DNA of 64,000 nucleotides from positions 158,262-222,261 of the forward strand of contig NC_026739.1 of the NCBI RefSeq assembly GCF_000210295.1, given 5' to 3'. Each line of letters starts with the position of its first letter. Positions within the stretch are counted from its first letter, which is position 1. Below, piece after piece: positions 11,073 to 22,300 of this stretch. Made by a program: the position numbers and the translations under genes. A model generated the notes under the pieces. The model ran no database searches. It was given only the letters and a program-made list of their open reading frames with translations, and was not told where the DNA came from. This DNA comes from Trypanosoma brucei gambiense DAL972 (lineage: Eukaryota > Euglenozoa > Kinetoplastea > Trypanosomatida > Trypanosomatidae).

Positions 11073-14000
11073 CTACATATCAAAGGCCTCCTCCAGTTCA
11101 TCCAGAAGAGACTCGTATCCACCGTGTAGACGAGGCGCGGCTGGTTCCGGTGGTGTTACCGCAGGGGTTTGTTGTTGTGACCGTCTCGCCTCCGTTCCAG
11201 TGCCGCTCGGCGAATTTATAGATCCTTCACCCAGCGAAGATGTGAGTGAAAATGGCCGCCCTACTCTGCTTTCCTCACCAGCTGGCGCGGCCTTCTGCTG
11301 CAAACTGCTCCATCGTTCATCCAAAAAGGGCAAACTTCGTGATTTGGTTAACTGTTGGCCGGGGTCCCGCTGACGCAGCGCACAGCTTTTACTTGCCCCA
11401 CTGCTGCACTCACTACCCTCGAGCCTTCCACAGCTGTTATTACCACTGCGACGGCGACTGATCTGACCGCGTGCTGAATACGTGCTTTCACACAGAGCGG
11501 CATGTGAGAAGGAACGTCTGAGAAAGGGATCGCCCGCACCCATAGGTACGGGACTACGATGCCCCGCTAATCTAGCGGGTGGCGTGAAGGCAGCACCTCC
11601 ACCTCTATTCACTCCACAGTGTATGACCGGCTGGCTACGCGTTATGCGCTGATTGGTTGTACAACCTGTAAATGGCTGTTGGCCACTTTCAAGACCCTCT
11701 CGACCTTCGGCTGGGGAGCAGTGACCGGCAGATGCACACGAACAACATTCCACTGGTCCCGCATTTGTCGCCGCTAACCGCTTCCCCTCGTCACTATGGC
11801 GTTGTTCGCTCTCCACCGCTAAGTGGAAATACCGCTGTGACGTTGATGAGAAGCTATCCCTTAGTGAAGCAACAGTGACCGCATGGTACGTAGATGGGCT
11901 CTGCTCACTAAACCTCCGCAGTCTCTGCGGTCTTTCGTAGCAGAAGCTATAACGCATAAAGAAACGCTCCCACAAGGTAATGCCATCTAGGGGAAGTGGA
12001 TCGAGCAGAGGCCCAACACATTCCTTGTTGTCAGCCAACGAGAAATGTGGGTTCAGCAGACCGGAGTACATGAGAGCATCACTCGAAATACATAAACGTC
12101 GTGGCTTACATAGTGAAGAAAACTTACCCACCGCCGGGCACCAGTTGGGAGTATAAATTGATGAACCGCCATAACCCACTTTGAAAAAGGATTGCAGGGG
12201 GATGGGATGAGAGCAAGGTGATGTGGTGGCTTCTGTATCTACCGATGCGTTCGTTACTCTGTACTCCCCGTCATCATACGCCCTCCGCACGTCTATAGAT
12301 GATTCTAGCGAAGTCAGCTGTTCCCCTTCTGTTGGAATGGTTGTCGCGAGAACGAGAGCTATGAGTTGACTGAGCGAAAGTGTGTGTTTTTCCACCCCCC
12401 ACCGCTTGATGTCAACCTCACAATTCACCGCGAAGGTACCTACGATGCCCGCGTTAAGGATGTCGACAATCAGAAGAAGAAAATTTTCCGTAAATTCGAA
12501 GCAGTGCGGGTAGATGCGAAGGAGCTGGTATACGGCATCAATAAACTGTAGCATAATGGGTGAGTTCTGCTTTCCACCCAACAGACTATGCGGTGAGCCA
12601 CTGGGTGAGGAACTCTCCTTTTCGTCAAACGTGTTCCCGTTTCCGCCACCGTTGTTGCAGTTCCCACTACCTTCGGAAACGGCGCTGCTACCATTTTGTG
12701 TATCCCACTGGCTCTTCTTTCCTGTAGCTGTGCACGTAGAGCGGATGGCAAAAGGGTGACCAAAGGCAACAAACTCCTTCTCCACCAGTATGAGAAAGCC
12801 TTCTACCGTGCGGTAGTATGGGTCGAGGAGGAGTTGCGATAAAGCACAGACCTGCGGTGTACGGTCCCACCCATCGGAGCAGTTCACCATTACTAAACGC
12901 GCATCCTTCCGACTCTGCAGTGGCGTGTACGAGGGTATCTGTTGTGATTCGGTGGGGAGCGGTGCAGCAGACTTCACACCACCAATGTTCCGACATACAG
13001 AGTGGAATGCTCTCATCCACATATACATGGTGGAGGAGGTGCCAACATCCGTTGTGGCCGGGAAAAGGGCATTTTCCTCCGATACACCAGCCACTAGACG
13101 AGCGGCATCCTCAGCGGTGCGCAGTAATCCACGGATGTGTTCCACCCATGCCATTTTGGCTTTGCCAAGCGGTTGGTTCTCTTGCGCTCGCAGTTGGGCG
13201 AGTGATGAGGTTGGTCCCCCCGCTTGGGTGTTCTGCCTCTTTGGAGCCGTAGCGCATTTCATCACGGCTGTGGGAAAGTTCGGATTGTGGGTAAATATTT
13301 CTTCACAGAGTGATTCATAACTTTCGCGTACATGGTGAATGTTCTCAAGTGAGCAGAAGCGTCTGTTTTCACCCAGCGAAAAGCCCCCTCCCACAAGCGT
13401 ACTGCTTAACGCACGTATACCACTGCGGAGGTCAAAAATGTGCACGGGACGCATGCAAGCGTTTCGGTACTCTTCCACAGGGTCAGTCAGTGCCTTTGCG
13501 GAGGCGGCCGATGCATAAAGCGCCGGTATAACAGCGGGCTGTGCGGCACGAACAAGCCCCGCTTCGCTCGCTGAATAATAAAATGAAAGTGCCTCCACAC
13601 GCCCACGTCCACGAAGCCGTGCTGTGTGCAACAGCTTGTCGTCGTGTAGACTGTTCGGTACAACAAAACGCTCCGGATACGTTGTAAAGTGCTTGTGGTC
13701 TATGTTAATATCAGTTACTCTCCACTGCTTCAGGGGAATATCCTGCCTTTCAAATTCCTCTGCCACAGAGTAAAGCCACCAATGGTGTGCTCGCCCTTGG
13801 GTACTATCTTCACACTCATACTCACATTCACGCTTATCTCTTCTTTCCTCCTCTTTCTGCCCTCCTCGTTCCTCCAAATCGACAAATGCAGTGAGAATAT
13901 TCCGGATAACCTGCAGATAAAACGGAGTGTATGGATTCGGTAGGACATCACCAGCTGTTAACACTAAGCCGACCATACGCCAAGGTCGCCGAGCGCTGGC

Positions 14001-16391
14001 CAATAGTCGGTTTCCGTATGAGGATGTCATTGGCGCAATTAACTCGCTATGAACCGCACTCACCGCATCTATCCCATGAAATGCTAGCCACACGCGGCGA
14101 CATGCCCGGGTTTGCAGCAGAAGAACGGTTGAAGGCGTTCCATCCCTGGTGGTCAGCCACTGCACATCCGCTAAAGAAACACGAGGAAATACGAGTCTGA
14201 GCCTTATATAATCTTTGGAATCGGAGGAATCACCGTTGAAATGGCTGGTAGGGTTATCCTCACTATCACTGCCATAGGGAGAAAACGGCGGCTCGCAAGA
14301 ACCCTCATTGGTGTTGTCGCTGTTACCACTGCGCTCACTGTCGCTGACAACTCTACTTTTGATGTTTGTCACTTCGTTGCTGCGTGACGTCTTCTCTGTT
14401 CTTGACGCTACCCGTTCCTCCCCACGGCCAACGGATGCCTGTCGCCTGTTGATGTTGTCAAATGCACTGGCTAAAATAATGTCAGTTTCGGTTAGATATA
14501 AATAACAGGGGTGACCGCTGTTAGTTTTAACGCCAATACCACCGGGTGACAGCCCGGTACCTGAGTTATACAGAGCAGCCGTCCCCCCAGCGTTGGTGGT
14601 CGCGTCACTTGCGGCCAGCAGATGCTGAGGGAACAGGTCATAAAACCAAACTTTTGTAGTTTTTTGCAGGCGCCGCTGAAGTAAGTCTGCTTTTTCCATT
14701 GCTCTGCGACTAGGAAAGAAATCGCCCCTCGCGAGTGCCGATAAACGGCGCCTATATTGCCTCCCTACGTCCGGGGAGAATAGCCCACTCGCTAGGCGGA
14801 GAGTTAAAGAGGGGAGAAATCCTCCCGTGATGGCACCACTGCACTTCGTCTTTATGGTGCTGTTGGTGTTACTGCCCCGTTCAGCTGCTATAGCATGCTC
14901 CGCCTTCTCATTGTCGTCACTGCTATCAGATTTTGAAACGGCAGGAAGCTGCTCTTCGAGGCTGTTACTAGTTGCAGCGTAAGCTGCTGCGGACGATGAC
15001 TCCGGCGTACCCGCCCTTCTTCCATCACCCAAACCCCACTCAGTTTTTAAGACATGTTGTTGATTCCCCTGGAGGTGGAAGGCATCCACGAGAACATCTG
15101 TACAAACCGACAATACGGGGTATAGTTCCTTATCCTGCTTGACCTCGGGGACGCGACGGCCATCATCGGCAATGTTGCCAAGTTCCTCCTGCATCTGCTG
15201 CTGTTGCTGGCCTGAAGACACATCCCCCACACTTTCCTCCGCGCCGAGGGTTGAGGTTGCAGCGGACCACGTCGACACCGAACGCAGCATCGTAGGTATA
15301 AAACTTGGCGGAGTCAGCGCCTTTACTGATGGCATCGTACCCTTAGCATGGGATGTCCTCTCCCCCTTATCCGTGCCGCGCCCCGTTTGGAGTGTTTTCG
15401 GGGGTCCAAAATCGTCACAATCGTCGTAGCATGTGGGTTCTCTAACGTGTAGGAAACTTATCTCGTCGGTGGCGGGGTGGGCGGAAGTACTGATTGGAGC
15501 AGAAAGTGTTTCATGCATCATCTGTGACCACCCAAAAATAATCTCCATGAGGTTATCCACTTCCTTTTCTTCTTCCTGTTGCCGTTCCTTCAACACCCTA
15601 TGTAAATAGCATATGGCTTGCACAACTTGTTCCACCTGCCGGGTCTTACCATCGTGGTTGCCCAACTTTTGAATCACGTTGCAAAAACTTCCCTGTACAC
15701 CGCTGTGATTGAGGAAGGCCATATTCCATAGAGATGTTTGCCTGAGAAGTGTTAGTAGGAGTCGCGTAGATTCCCCTATAGCGAATTTTTCACTAGGGAA
15801 GTCAGTTCCTCCGCAACCCGTATCTTGCTCTTGCTTGCTTCCTCCATCGCTACTCAAGAGCACTGAGCTGACTGTTGGAATCGTAACGCTTCGGTCAGTC
15901 TTAACGAAAAATACGAAACGTGGAGCAGGAGAATCCATTCGGTTTCGTCGGGGCGTGTTCGACGTTTCGAGGGGGTGGGCCCAGTGGAACTGCAAAGACA
16001 CACGTAAATCGCCACATGTAAGAGTTGATGCTAAAAGTTGGCGCACAACGGGCGGCACCTCTAACTTGGGTGGCACTTCGAGTGCATAACATCTTGCATC
16101 AGTTTCTGTCACGTCTTCCAACTCCACGCGCCGGGCGAGCACCAAAAGCGATGGACCAAGTCCACTCAAACGCATGCGCTGCCACTGAACTTCCTCAGAA
16201 GAGCCCTCCACTTCGCCGAGCACACACTTTAGCAGTATCATTTCAATGGGCGAAGCAACCCAGTTTGATGGTTGAACGCTTTGTTTCCTCTGATGATGTT
16301 CTCCACCGTCCCGTCCTCCCGCAAGAACACCACACGCTCCATCAGCTTGCGTATCGGATGGGCATGGCACTGGTAGCGTTGTTCTATCCAT
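11073..16391 (-). CDS. Myotubularin-family phosphoinositide 3-phosphatase, 1772 aa
   Basis: Myotubularins remove the 3-phosphate from PI3P or PI(3,5)P2 on endosomal membranes. The signature is the CX5R active-site loop CSDGWDRT, with Cys at residue 1171 and Arg at 1177, which is the exact family motif. Upstream are the family's WR-V-T-DIN...TYPERFVVP segment and a degenerate GR-ALSF block. About 850 residues of mostly unrecognised sequence precede the core, and a Ser/Gly-rich insert follows the active site before a FEFTENFLLLIVD helix typical of the fold. The C-terminal 250 residues are Ser/Arg-rich. At 1772 residues it is far longer than typical myotubularins of about 600-700. The catalytic residues are intact, so it is likely active. 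Start is the ATG at 16391; stop is TAG. Confidence 0.9.
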   Translation of the reverse strand: MDRTTLPVPCPSDTQADGACGVLAGGRDGGEHHQRKQSVQPSNWVASPIEMILLKCVLGEVEGSSEEVQWQRMRLSGLGPSLLVLARRVELEDVTETDARCYALEVPPKLEVPPVVRQLLASTLTCGDLRVSLQFHWAHPLETSNTPRRNRMDSPAPRFVFFVKTDRSVTIPTVSSVLLSSDGGSKQEQDTGCGGTDFPSEKFAIGESTRLLLTLLRQTSLWNMAFLNHSGVQGSFCNVIQKLGNHDGKTRQVEQVVQAICYLHRVLKERQQEEEKEVDNLMEIIFGWSQMMHETLSAPISTSAHPATDEISFLHVREPTCYDDCDDFGPPKTLQTGRGTDKGERTSHAKGTMPSVKALTPPSFIPTMLRSVSTWSAATSTLGAEESVGDVSSGQQQQQMQEELGNIADDGRRVPEVKQDKELYPVLSVCTDVLVDAFHLQGNQQHVLKTEWGLGDGRRAGTPESSSAAAYAATSNSLEEQLPAVSKSDSSDDNEKAEHAIAAERGSNTNSTIKTKCSGAITGGFLPSLTLRLASGLFSPDVGRQYRRRLSALARGDFFPSRRAMEKADLLQRRLQKTTKVWFYDLFPQHLLAASDATTNAGGTAALYNSGTGLSPGGIGVKTNSGHPCYLYLTETDIILASAFDNINRRQASVGRGEERVASRTEKTSRSNEVTNIKSRVVSDSERSGNSDNTNEGSCEPPFSPYGSDSEDNPTSHFNGDSSDSKDYIRLRLVFPRVSLADVQWLTTRDGTPSTVLLLQTRACRRVWLAFHGIDAVSAVHSELIAPMTSSYGNRLLASARRPWRMVGLVLTAGDVLPNPYTPFYLQVIRNILTAFVDLEERGGQKEEERRDKRECEYECEDSTQGRAHHWWLYSVAEEFERQDIPLKQWRVTDINIDHKHFTTYPERFVVPNSLHDDKLLHTARLRGRGRVEALSFYYSASEAGLVRAAQPAVIPALYASAASAKALTDPVEEYRNACMRPVHIFDLRSGIRALSSTLVGGGFSLGENRRFCSLENIHHVRESYESLCEEIFTHNPNFPTAVMKCATAPKRQNTQAGGPTSSLAQLRAQENQPLGKAKMAWVEHIRGLLRTAEDAARLVAGVSEENALFPATTDVGTSSTMYMWMRAFHSVCRNIGGVKSAAPLPTESQQIPSYTPLQSRKDARLVMVNCSDGWDRTPQVCALSQLLLDPYYRTVEGFLILVEKEFVAFGHPFAIRSTCTATGKKSQWDTQNGSSAVSEGSGNCNNGGGNGNTFDEKESSSPSGSPHSLLGGKQNSPIMLQFIDAVYQLLRIYPHCFEFTENFLLLIVDILNAGIVGTFAVNCEVDIKRWGVEKHTLSLSQLIALVLATTIPTEGEQLTSLESSIDVRRAYDDGEYRVTNASVDTEATTSPCSHPIPLQSFFKVGYGGSSIYTPNWCPAVGKFSSLCKPRRLCISSDALMYSGLLNPHFSLADNKECVGPLLDPLPLDGITLWERFFMRYSFCYERPQRLRRFSEQSPSTYHAVTVASLRDSFSSTSQRYFHLAVESEQRHSDEGKRLAATNAGPVECCSCASAGHCSPAEGREGLESGQQPFTGCTTNQRITRSQPVIHCGVNRGGGAAFTPPARLAGHRSPVPMGAGDPFLRRSFSHAALCESTYSARGQISRRRSGNNSCGRLEGSECSSGASKSCALRQRDPGQQLTKSRSLPFLDERWSSLQQKAAPAGEESRVGRPFSLTSSLGEGSINSPSGTGTEARRSQQQTPAVTPPEPAAPRLHGGYESLLDELEEAFDM

Positions 16392-17260
16392 CGCTTCAAA
16401 TAATGCAGGTTATGTGTCTTTGTATATTTATTCACCTACGCCCCTCCTCTGACTGCGTTTGCCACCGACCACGCCGTCACTACCGATACTTTGCTCTGCT
16501 AAAAGCAGAAACCCCCTTCCTCTTCTTAACCAAAACGTATGATAAAACTAAGGAAAGCAGAGGAGTTAAATCGTGAAATCGGTTGAACAAAGAAACTGCA
16601 AGAAATATGCTGGTTTCTACATAATTGAAGCGTTTCCTTGTTTAAAAACTTACCCGGACAACCTAAAACTTTCTGGTCACAATCATAAAGCAACCGACAA
16701 CAGCAATCCCCTCTTACACCCCGGTTCCCTCTTTCGAGACTTGCAACTGCGTGGCAGCGGCGCAACGCTAAAATTACGATCAGTTTCAACGGCACTCAGA
16801 GGTAGTGACAAAGAACAGGAACAGAGAAGTAATGCTGAATCCACTTCAAGGAAGGGGAGAAGGGAGTAACGAAAGATCAACCCCCAGATCCATGCTGAGA
16901 ACCAAACGAAGCGAATACTACATAATAAAGATGTGTGTGTTTGTGTGTATGTGCCAAATAAGTGGTCCAACCTCAGGTAGCAAACAGTTTAAACTGAGGC
17001 ATCACTTACATGCCGATTCCACCGCAAGATACAAATGGAGGAGAGCAGATGATGGAAATAGGATACCCTTTTAAAAACTTGGTGACTGAATCCTCAATTA
17101 CGCATCTCCCCCATCCTTCGACACGCTGCACCTCCGATGTTACCCCTTCCTCCTTTTGTGGCTGGTCCATACGATATCCGCCCGTTTTCGATTTTCTCCC
17201 CTCCTTCCGACTTCTTTCGGTTGTTGTCTCCGTCGCTGCCTAGCACCTTCCAAGAGCATT
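16392..17260. other. Spacer upstream of the myotubularin gene
   Basis: No gene recognised; short frames on both strands lack family features. A coding-strand polypyrimidine stretch at about 16849-16866 followed by AG near 16844 is a candidate splice acceptor for the myotubularin mRNA. The right part is the 3' flank of the 536-aa gene. Confidence 0.55.
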
Positions 17261-18871
17261 CTACGCATTTTTCTTAGCATTTAGCGCTGCGGCAACGACG
17301 CTGCCTCTTCCCTCCGCATGATAGTCTTCCCCTCTTTGACTTTTCTTTTCGTCTCTGCCTATTGGTTGGAGCCATTTCCAACGGTTTTGTCTTTCTCGGC
17401 GTAGACTTTCATCCTGCCGCCGCAGCATAAGTATTAAAAGCAAGGCATCCACGAGAAGCATCAAAACCAAACCAACTGTGGCGTATACGATGCAATCATT
17501 CGCGGGACGTCCTCGCACATAGCCCAAATAATACCCAACAGCCCCCCCAGAGAGAGCCATCAATTGCATATCAAACCCAATGGAAGCACCACGGAGGAAG
17601 CTAGAAAAGGACTCCTCCTGTTTCCGGTTCTGTAGTCCCTGTGCCCCATCTTGATGAAGAGGAATGACTGGGTCGAACGCACCGTTGGCCCGCCTGTTGC
17701 TGGAGTGCGCCATGCTCTCATAGTACTGAGCAAACACCGCTTGTTGTATCTTGTCAAGGCGTTTATTCTTCTCTGCTCGGTGAGGGTTATTAGTTGGCGG
17801 TAACGCCGGGTTAATGATGAAAGAAACGGAGCGTCGGGACTTGCTCCACTCCGACAGGACTGTCTGCTTTTGAGTGCAGATTGCAATGACTTGGCGTAGC
17901 GAGAGGCCACGGATAGAACGGCACACATGAAGGGGCACAAGTACTACACATTCATGCGGAAAATCCGTGAACCGACTATGATCATCTTCTTCAATTTCTT
18001 CCTCCTCTGCTTGATCGCATCGTTGACCGTTGGTTTGACAGGACAAAGGGAGGAGTTGCCTCATTAGGGTAGCAACAGCGTGGCGCACAAGCGCTACCAA
18101 CCGTGTTAGAACCCACAAGTCCTCTGCCGTTCTGCAGCGAGTAGTTACATTCCTTTCCCTTGAGGTGTGGTTACTGGGCTCATCGGCCTCGCCAGCGAAG
18201 TGAGACTCATGACCGTCAGACGTTGGACGGGCCTTCTTAACCCATTGGAGCACTTGCTTTACGGTGAGTTTTGCTACCCTACTCGTAAGTGGTGTGCTTT
18301 CGGGATAACAGTCGCTGGTAGAAGTTGCGAGCGTGGGAGATTCGACGAACTCGGCATGACTGGGTTCTACTGCATTTCTTGCCCTGTATGGTGTTTCTAT
18401 AGGACTGTTGCCTCCTGGGACAGTTGCGACCCTTATGCCGTCTCCAACCTCATCTTCATCCATCTCACCGCTTTGTTGTCCTCTCTTCGCCTTCAGGGAG
18501 TGCCATAACCAACACACAAGCGACATTGTTGACGGTAGCTGAGTTTCCCTTAGTGAATCCCACTTGTTTTGAACAAATGACTGAACAGCGGTAGGGTCTC
18601 CGTGCCGGTCTAACAAGAGGCAAAGTACCACATCATGGGCAAGAATGTACACCATCACACACCCTTCGAAAGTGCAAGAAACAAGCAAAGGGGAAGATGC
18701 CACACCATGTGTATGCACGTGTGAGCAGATGGATGGGGACAAACGAGGACGCTCACATTTTTCCCCCAAGAAGAAATAGGCAGCTTTTATTTCGTTAAAA
18801 ACAAAGAGAGGCGTGATGCACCTGCGGACGCTGAGGTGATCCAGCCACCACAAACAACACTGGCACCACAT
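17261..18871 (-). CDS. Hypothetical membrane protein, two C-terminal TM helices (Vma12-like?)
   Basis: An ATG-initiated frame of 536 residues that I do not recognise with confidence. The C-terminus has a hairpin of two hydrophobic segments, roughly residues 436-456 and 464-487, joined by a short polar loop and followed by a basic tail, which suggests an ER or endomembrane protein. That layout, with a FD-x-QLM lead-in, resembles the C-terminal domain of V-ATPase assembly factor Vma12/TMEM199, but this is a weak likeness. The middle is charged, with an acidic run near 290-300. A hydrophobic N-terminal part with several in-frame Met residues leaves the true start uncertain; a start at the later Met of the MVYILAHD segment is possible. 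Confidence 0.65.
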   Translation of the reverse strand: MWCQCCLWWLDHLSVRRCITPLFVFNEIKAAYFFLGEKCERPRLSPSICSHVHTHGVASSPLLVSCTFEGCVMVYILAHDVVLCLLLDRHGDPTAVQSFVQNKWDSLRETQLPSTMSLVCWLWHSLKAKRGQQSGEMDEDEVGDGIRVATVPGGNSPIETPYRARNAVEPSHAEFVESPTLATSTSDCYPESTPLTSRVAKLTVKQVLQWVKKARPTSDGHESHFAGEADEPSNHTSRERNVTTRCRTAEDLWVLTRLVALVRHAVATLMRQLLPLSCQTNGQRCDQAEEEEIEEDDHSRFTDFPHECVVLVPLHVCRSIRGLSLRQVIAICTQKQTVLSEWSKSRRSVSFIINPALPPTNNPHRAEKNKRLDKIQQAVFAQYYESMAHSSNRRANGAFDPVIPLHQDGAQGLQNRKQEESFSSFLRGASIGFDMQLMALSGGAVGYYLGYVRGRPANDCIVYATVGLVLMLLVDALLLILMLRRQDESLRRERQNRWKWLQPIGRDEKKSQRGEDYHAEGRGSVVAAALNAKKNA

Positions 18872-19390
18872 TTACCTTTCTCGTTTCAGTAATGTGCACC
18901 CCCTTCACACGAGAAATGTAGCAGATACGCCCGCATCAGCGCACCAACTCATTCTGTACCTCCGATTGTAGTCACAGATGCTTACGTTTGCACGAAAGTC
19001 AGCGACGCACAAACAGAGGGATGTTGATGGGAGAAGGATAAATACACGTGAAAGAAACCATTGGTGGAGGAGGAAAGCATAGCAATCAGCATTCCATTCA
19101 CCACACAGAGTCTTTTCCTGCGGTCCCATTCTCTCTTGTTCTTATCATCCCCGACGCTATCTTTCAGCCCCGCACCTTCATCCCTCTGTACATAGTGATG
19201 TATGCGTCACTCGAGCTTCCAACAACTGAAAGTGATTTGCGGCCATTTTCCAAGCCCCCCCCTCCATGTTCGGTTGTTTCACTGGCGCATTTAACCCTGA
19301 GAAAGAGTAGAATACAGAGAGGACACGTTTCTAGTGACAGTCAACAGCCGTCAATGATTTCACAATCGCCGACATCCTTCCCTCCTACCG
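18872..19390. other. Spacer, 3' flank of the SAC3-like gene
   Basis: A 519-bp spacer with no supported gene. It should contain the splice acceptor of the 536-aa gene and the poly(A) site of the SAC3-like gene. I see no strong single polypyrimidine tract on the coding strand. Confidence 0.55.
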
Positions 19391-22300
19391 TTACCACGCA
19401 TCAAACTTATTTTTCCGCAAAAAATCACGGCACCTCACTTCGTAGTCTTGTAGAAGCGAATGGACAGAGGAGTTCAGCATTTCCTTCAGTGCTATCACAC
19501 CAAATGCGGTGAAACCACCATTGCCATATTGACTGCGGAATGCTCTTGTATTTTTGTCCATAAGAGAATGGATAGGAACTACGAGTAGAGTAGGGTCTGG
19601 CGGTGCACCCGATGGCATCACCCTCCGCGATTTAATAAGCTTCTGAATTCGGTAAGGAAGGCTACGCTTCATATTTGAGTCAACTCCATCACCGCTTTCG
19701 ATACTACTTGGTAGCGATGTAGCCGACAAGAAAGAACCATCCGGTGATGAGCCGCTACATGTCTGGGCTTGGGACCGCGCCTTCACCACGGCACGACGTA
19801 TGGTGTTTTGATACATGGCACGCCATGGAGGCATTTTATCATCATATAGAGTTGCGGCTGCTTGTAGTTCCGACTCTTCGGCTACCTTGCTGCATCGCTC
19901 CCATGTGGACCAGAAGAATTCTTCCACAGTCTTTTTCTTTTCTTCGTCTTCCTGAACAGATTCCGTGTAGAGTACAACGATGACACCCGCAAGTAGGACA
20001 GCCCGCTGTTCCACTGACTGAGAAATGAGCGACCGCAGCACTTCCATACCTGCTGCAAACTCCTTGTGCCGGGTTGTATCGAGTGCGATGATCACCGTGG
20101 GATGCTCTCGTTGGCATTCACACGCCGCTACCTTGCATGCTGCCGGCGAAGATGTTTGGGTGTCTTGAGTCCACCGCAGTCGCGGAACATCGCGGAAATC
20201 CACAGCGTGCAACGCAATCTGTGTTTGAAGAAGCATCTTGGTTGACCCGCTAGGGAGGGGTCGCCGCCATGCGGCAGCGGCAGTTGAAAGAAGTCTCCAC
20301 GCAGCCGGTGTTGTTTTTGCATCAGCGGCCCGTAGAACGTGCATTTGCTCCCATATACCAATGTGGTCACTGTCCCTGCTTTTCCCCAACTCGGCAGCGG
20401 ATCCACCACCCTCATCGAAACATGCATCCATATCTGTTGACTGAGGCGTTTTTGAGTGGTAGAGAATACCTTCCCTTAGAACTCTTGCCCGCTCCGCAGG
20501 CGGAAGCATCAGGGCAGCGATCCAATGCCCTAAAGACAGATGCTGTCTGTCGGACAGCTGACTCGATACGAAACGGCTCCCAGCACCTCCACTGAGACCG
20601 GAGGATGCAAACAAAGATGCCCCATCCGTACCGGTGTCCTCGTCACGGTCGTCGTGTTCTCGCAGATCACTTCCAAAAACGATTATTTTCGATGTGAGAC
20701 GGAGGATGGGCGTCTCCCGTATCGGCGCATTTGTACTTTCATCGTGGCTGAGTTCCTCATTAAAATTTAACAACGAATCGTCACCTGTCTCACTGTACGG
20801 AATCATTGATGGTGTGAAACCTCGGCACATCCAACCTGTGATTTCCTGTGAGCGGGATCCACGACAAATGATGTCAGTAAGGTGCCGGCAAGCCGTAACA
20901 TCGCTGTAGGAGGCAGAGTAGAAACTGACTAGGTAGCTCGTAAAAGTATCCACCCACTGTGGTAACTCCTGCAGTAACAACGCCACAGCAGAGTACTCAG
21001 CTCCAGTGGAAAAACAAAAGGGTAGCGGGGAATGTACCTGAAGCGACTGTTCACGTGAAGGTTTGGAAGGTGCACGCGGGAGAAGGGACACGTCCGCCTC
21101 AGACATCCGGGGCCACCGTTGCTCCTTGCCTTTCATTTCGTCTACACACGCCTTTATGACGTCTTTATAAGACACCAAACTGGGGCCACCTGCTTCCGGT
21201 AGTCTCGGAGCGGGGTCAACATCTGAGGAAGTTGCGCAATGGGAGGTGGTTGGCACGCTCCGCTGACTTGTGTCTGTGTCCACTTTGCCTCGCTCAACGC
21301 GCATTCGTTGCCTCGGGGCGTCCTCCTTTTGTTGCACTTCAACTTTCAATGTTCTTTGTTCACTCTCCTCTTCCACCTCAGACGGCAGAAGCATAATCCT
21401 GTCGTCCACAGATGATGTGGTAGTGTCTAGAACGGTATCTACTTGTTGCCGACTTAGATAGGAACCTGGGATGGTAGCGTTATTGTCGATTTCTTCTGAA
21501 CGCGAACGTTTTAGTGCCGAATCTCCCTTTCCCTGCACGTTTTCCTCAACGTTCGCCTTTTGTTGTGTAGGTGAACCGGGGAACCCACTATGCAAATTTC
21601 CAAACGAGATCGGGGGAAACTTTGACACACCAAAGAAAGCAGGAACCGCACTCTGTGAACCGAACAGCATGCTTCTGTTGCTCTGGTCTTGAGCCAGCGT
21701 TTCGTTGCGCTCTCCACTTTCACATTCCTGTTTGTTCGCCTGCTGGGGTCTCTCGGCGACGGCCACAATCTCAACCTCGGAATTCTCTGTTGACCGACTG
21801 CTCTCGCTCTCGGGTGCTTCAACAGTTGCGTGCAGAGTCGGTGACATCACACCTGGATGATCACTCGGCAGTGGAGTCACCGCTGTTTCAGCTCCACTTG
21901 ATGGTTTGTACAACACCAGCTCTGAGGCATTTTCATCGAGCTTCTGCTGCTCCTGCTTCTCGTCCTCGTTATTCCTCTGTGAAGATCCCTGTGCGGCAGC
22001 ATGTGCCTCATCAGCTCCTTTGATGCTGTCGGTAGCGGCTGCCGTATCTGGTAACTCCTTAGTTGTCTCTTTCTGCATATTGCTGCTTGCCAACTGGTAT
22101 ATCGAGGAGTTTTGAAGCGAATTGATCAGTATATTCGCTTCACGCAGAGCCTCGTCCTCCTCTCCATAATCACTTTCATTGTTCAGCACATCCTCCTCGC
22201 CACACACTTCCTCAGCATGCAGACCGAAGCCTGTGTCGTTGTGCGTCAGCTCAGTTTCATCATCGTCAAATACGGAGCTACGCGTGGAAACGCTTTCCCT

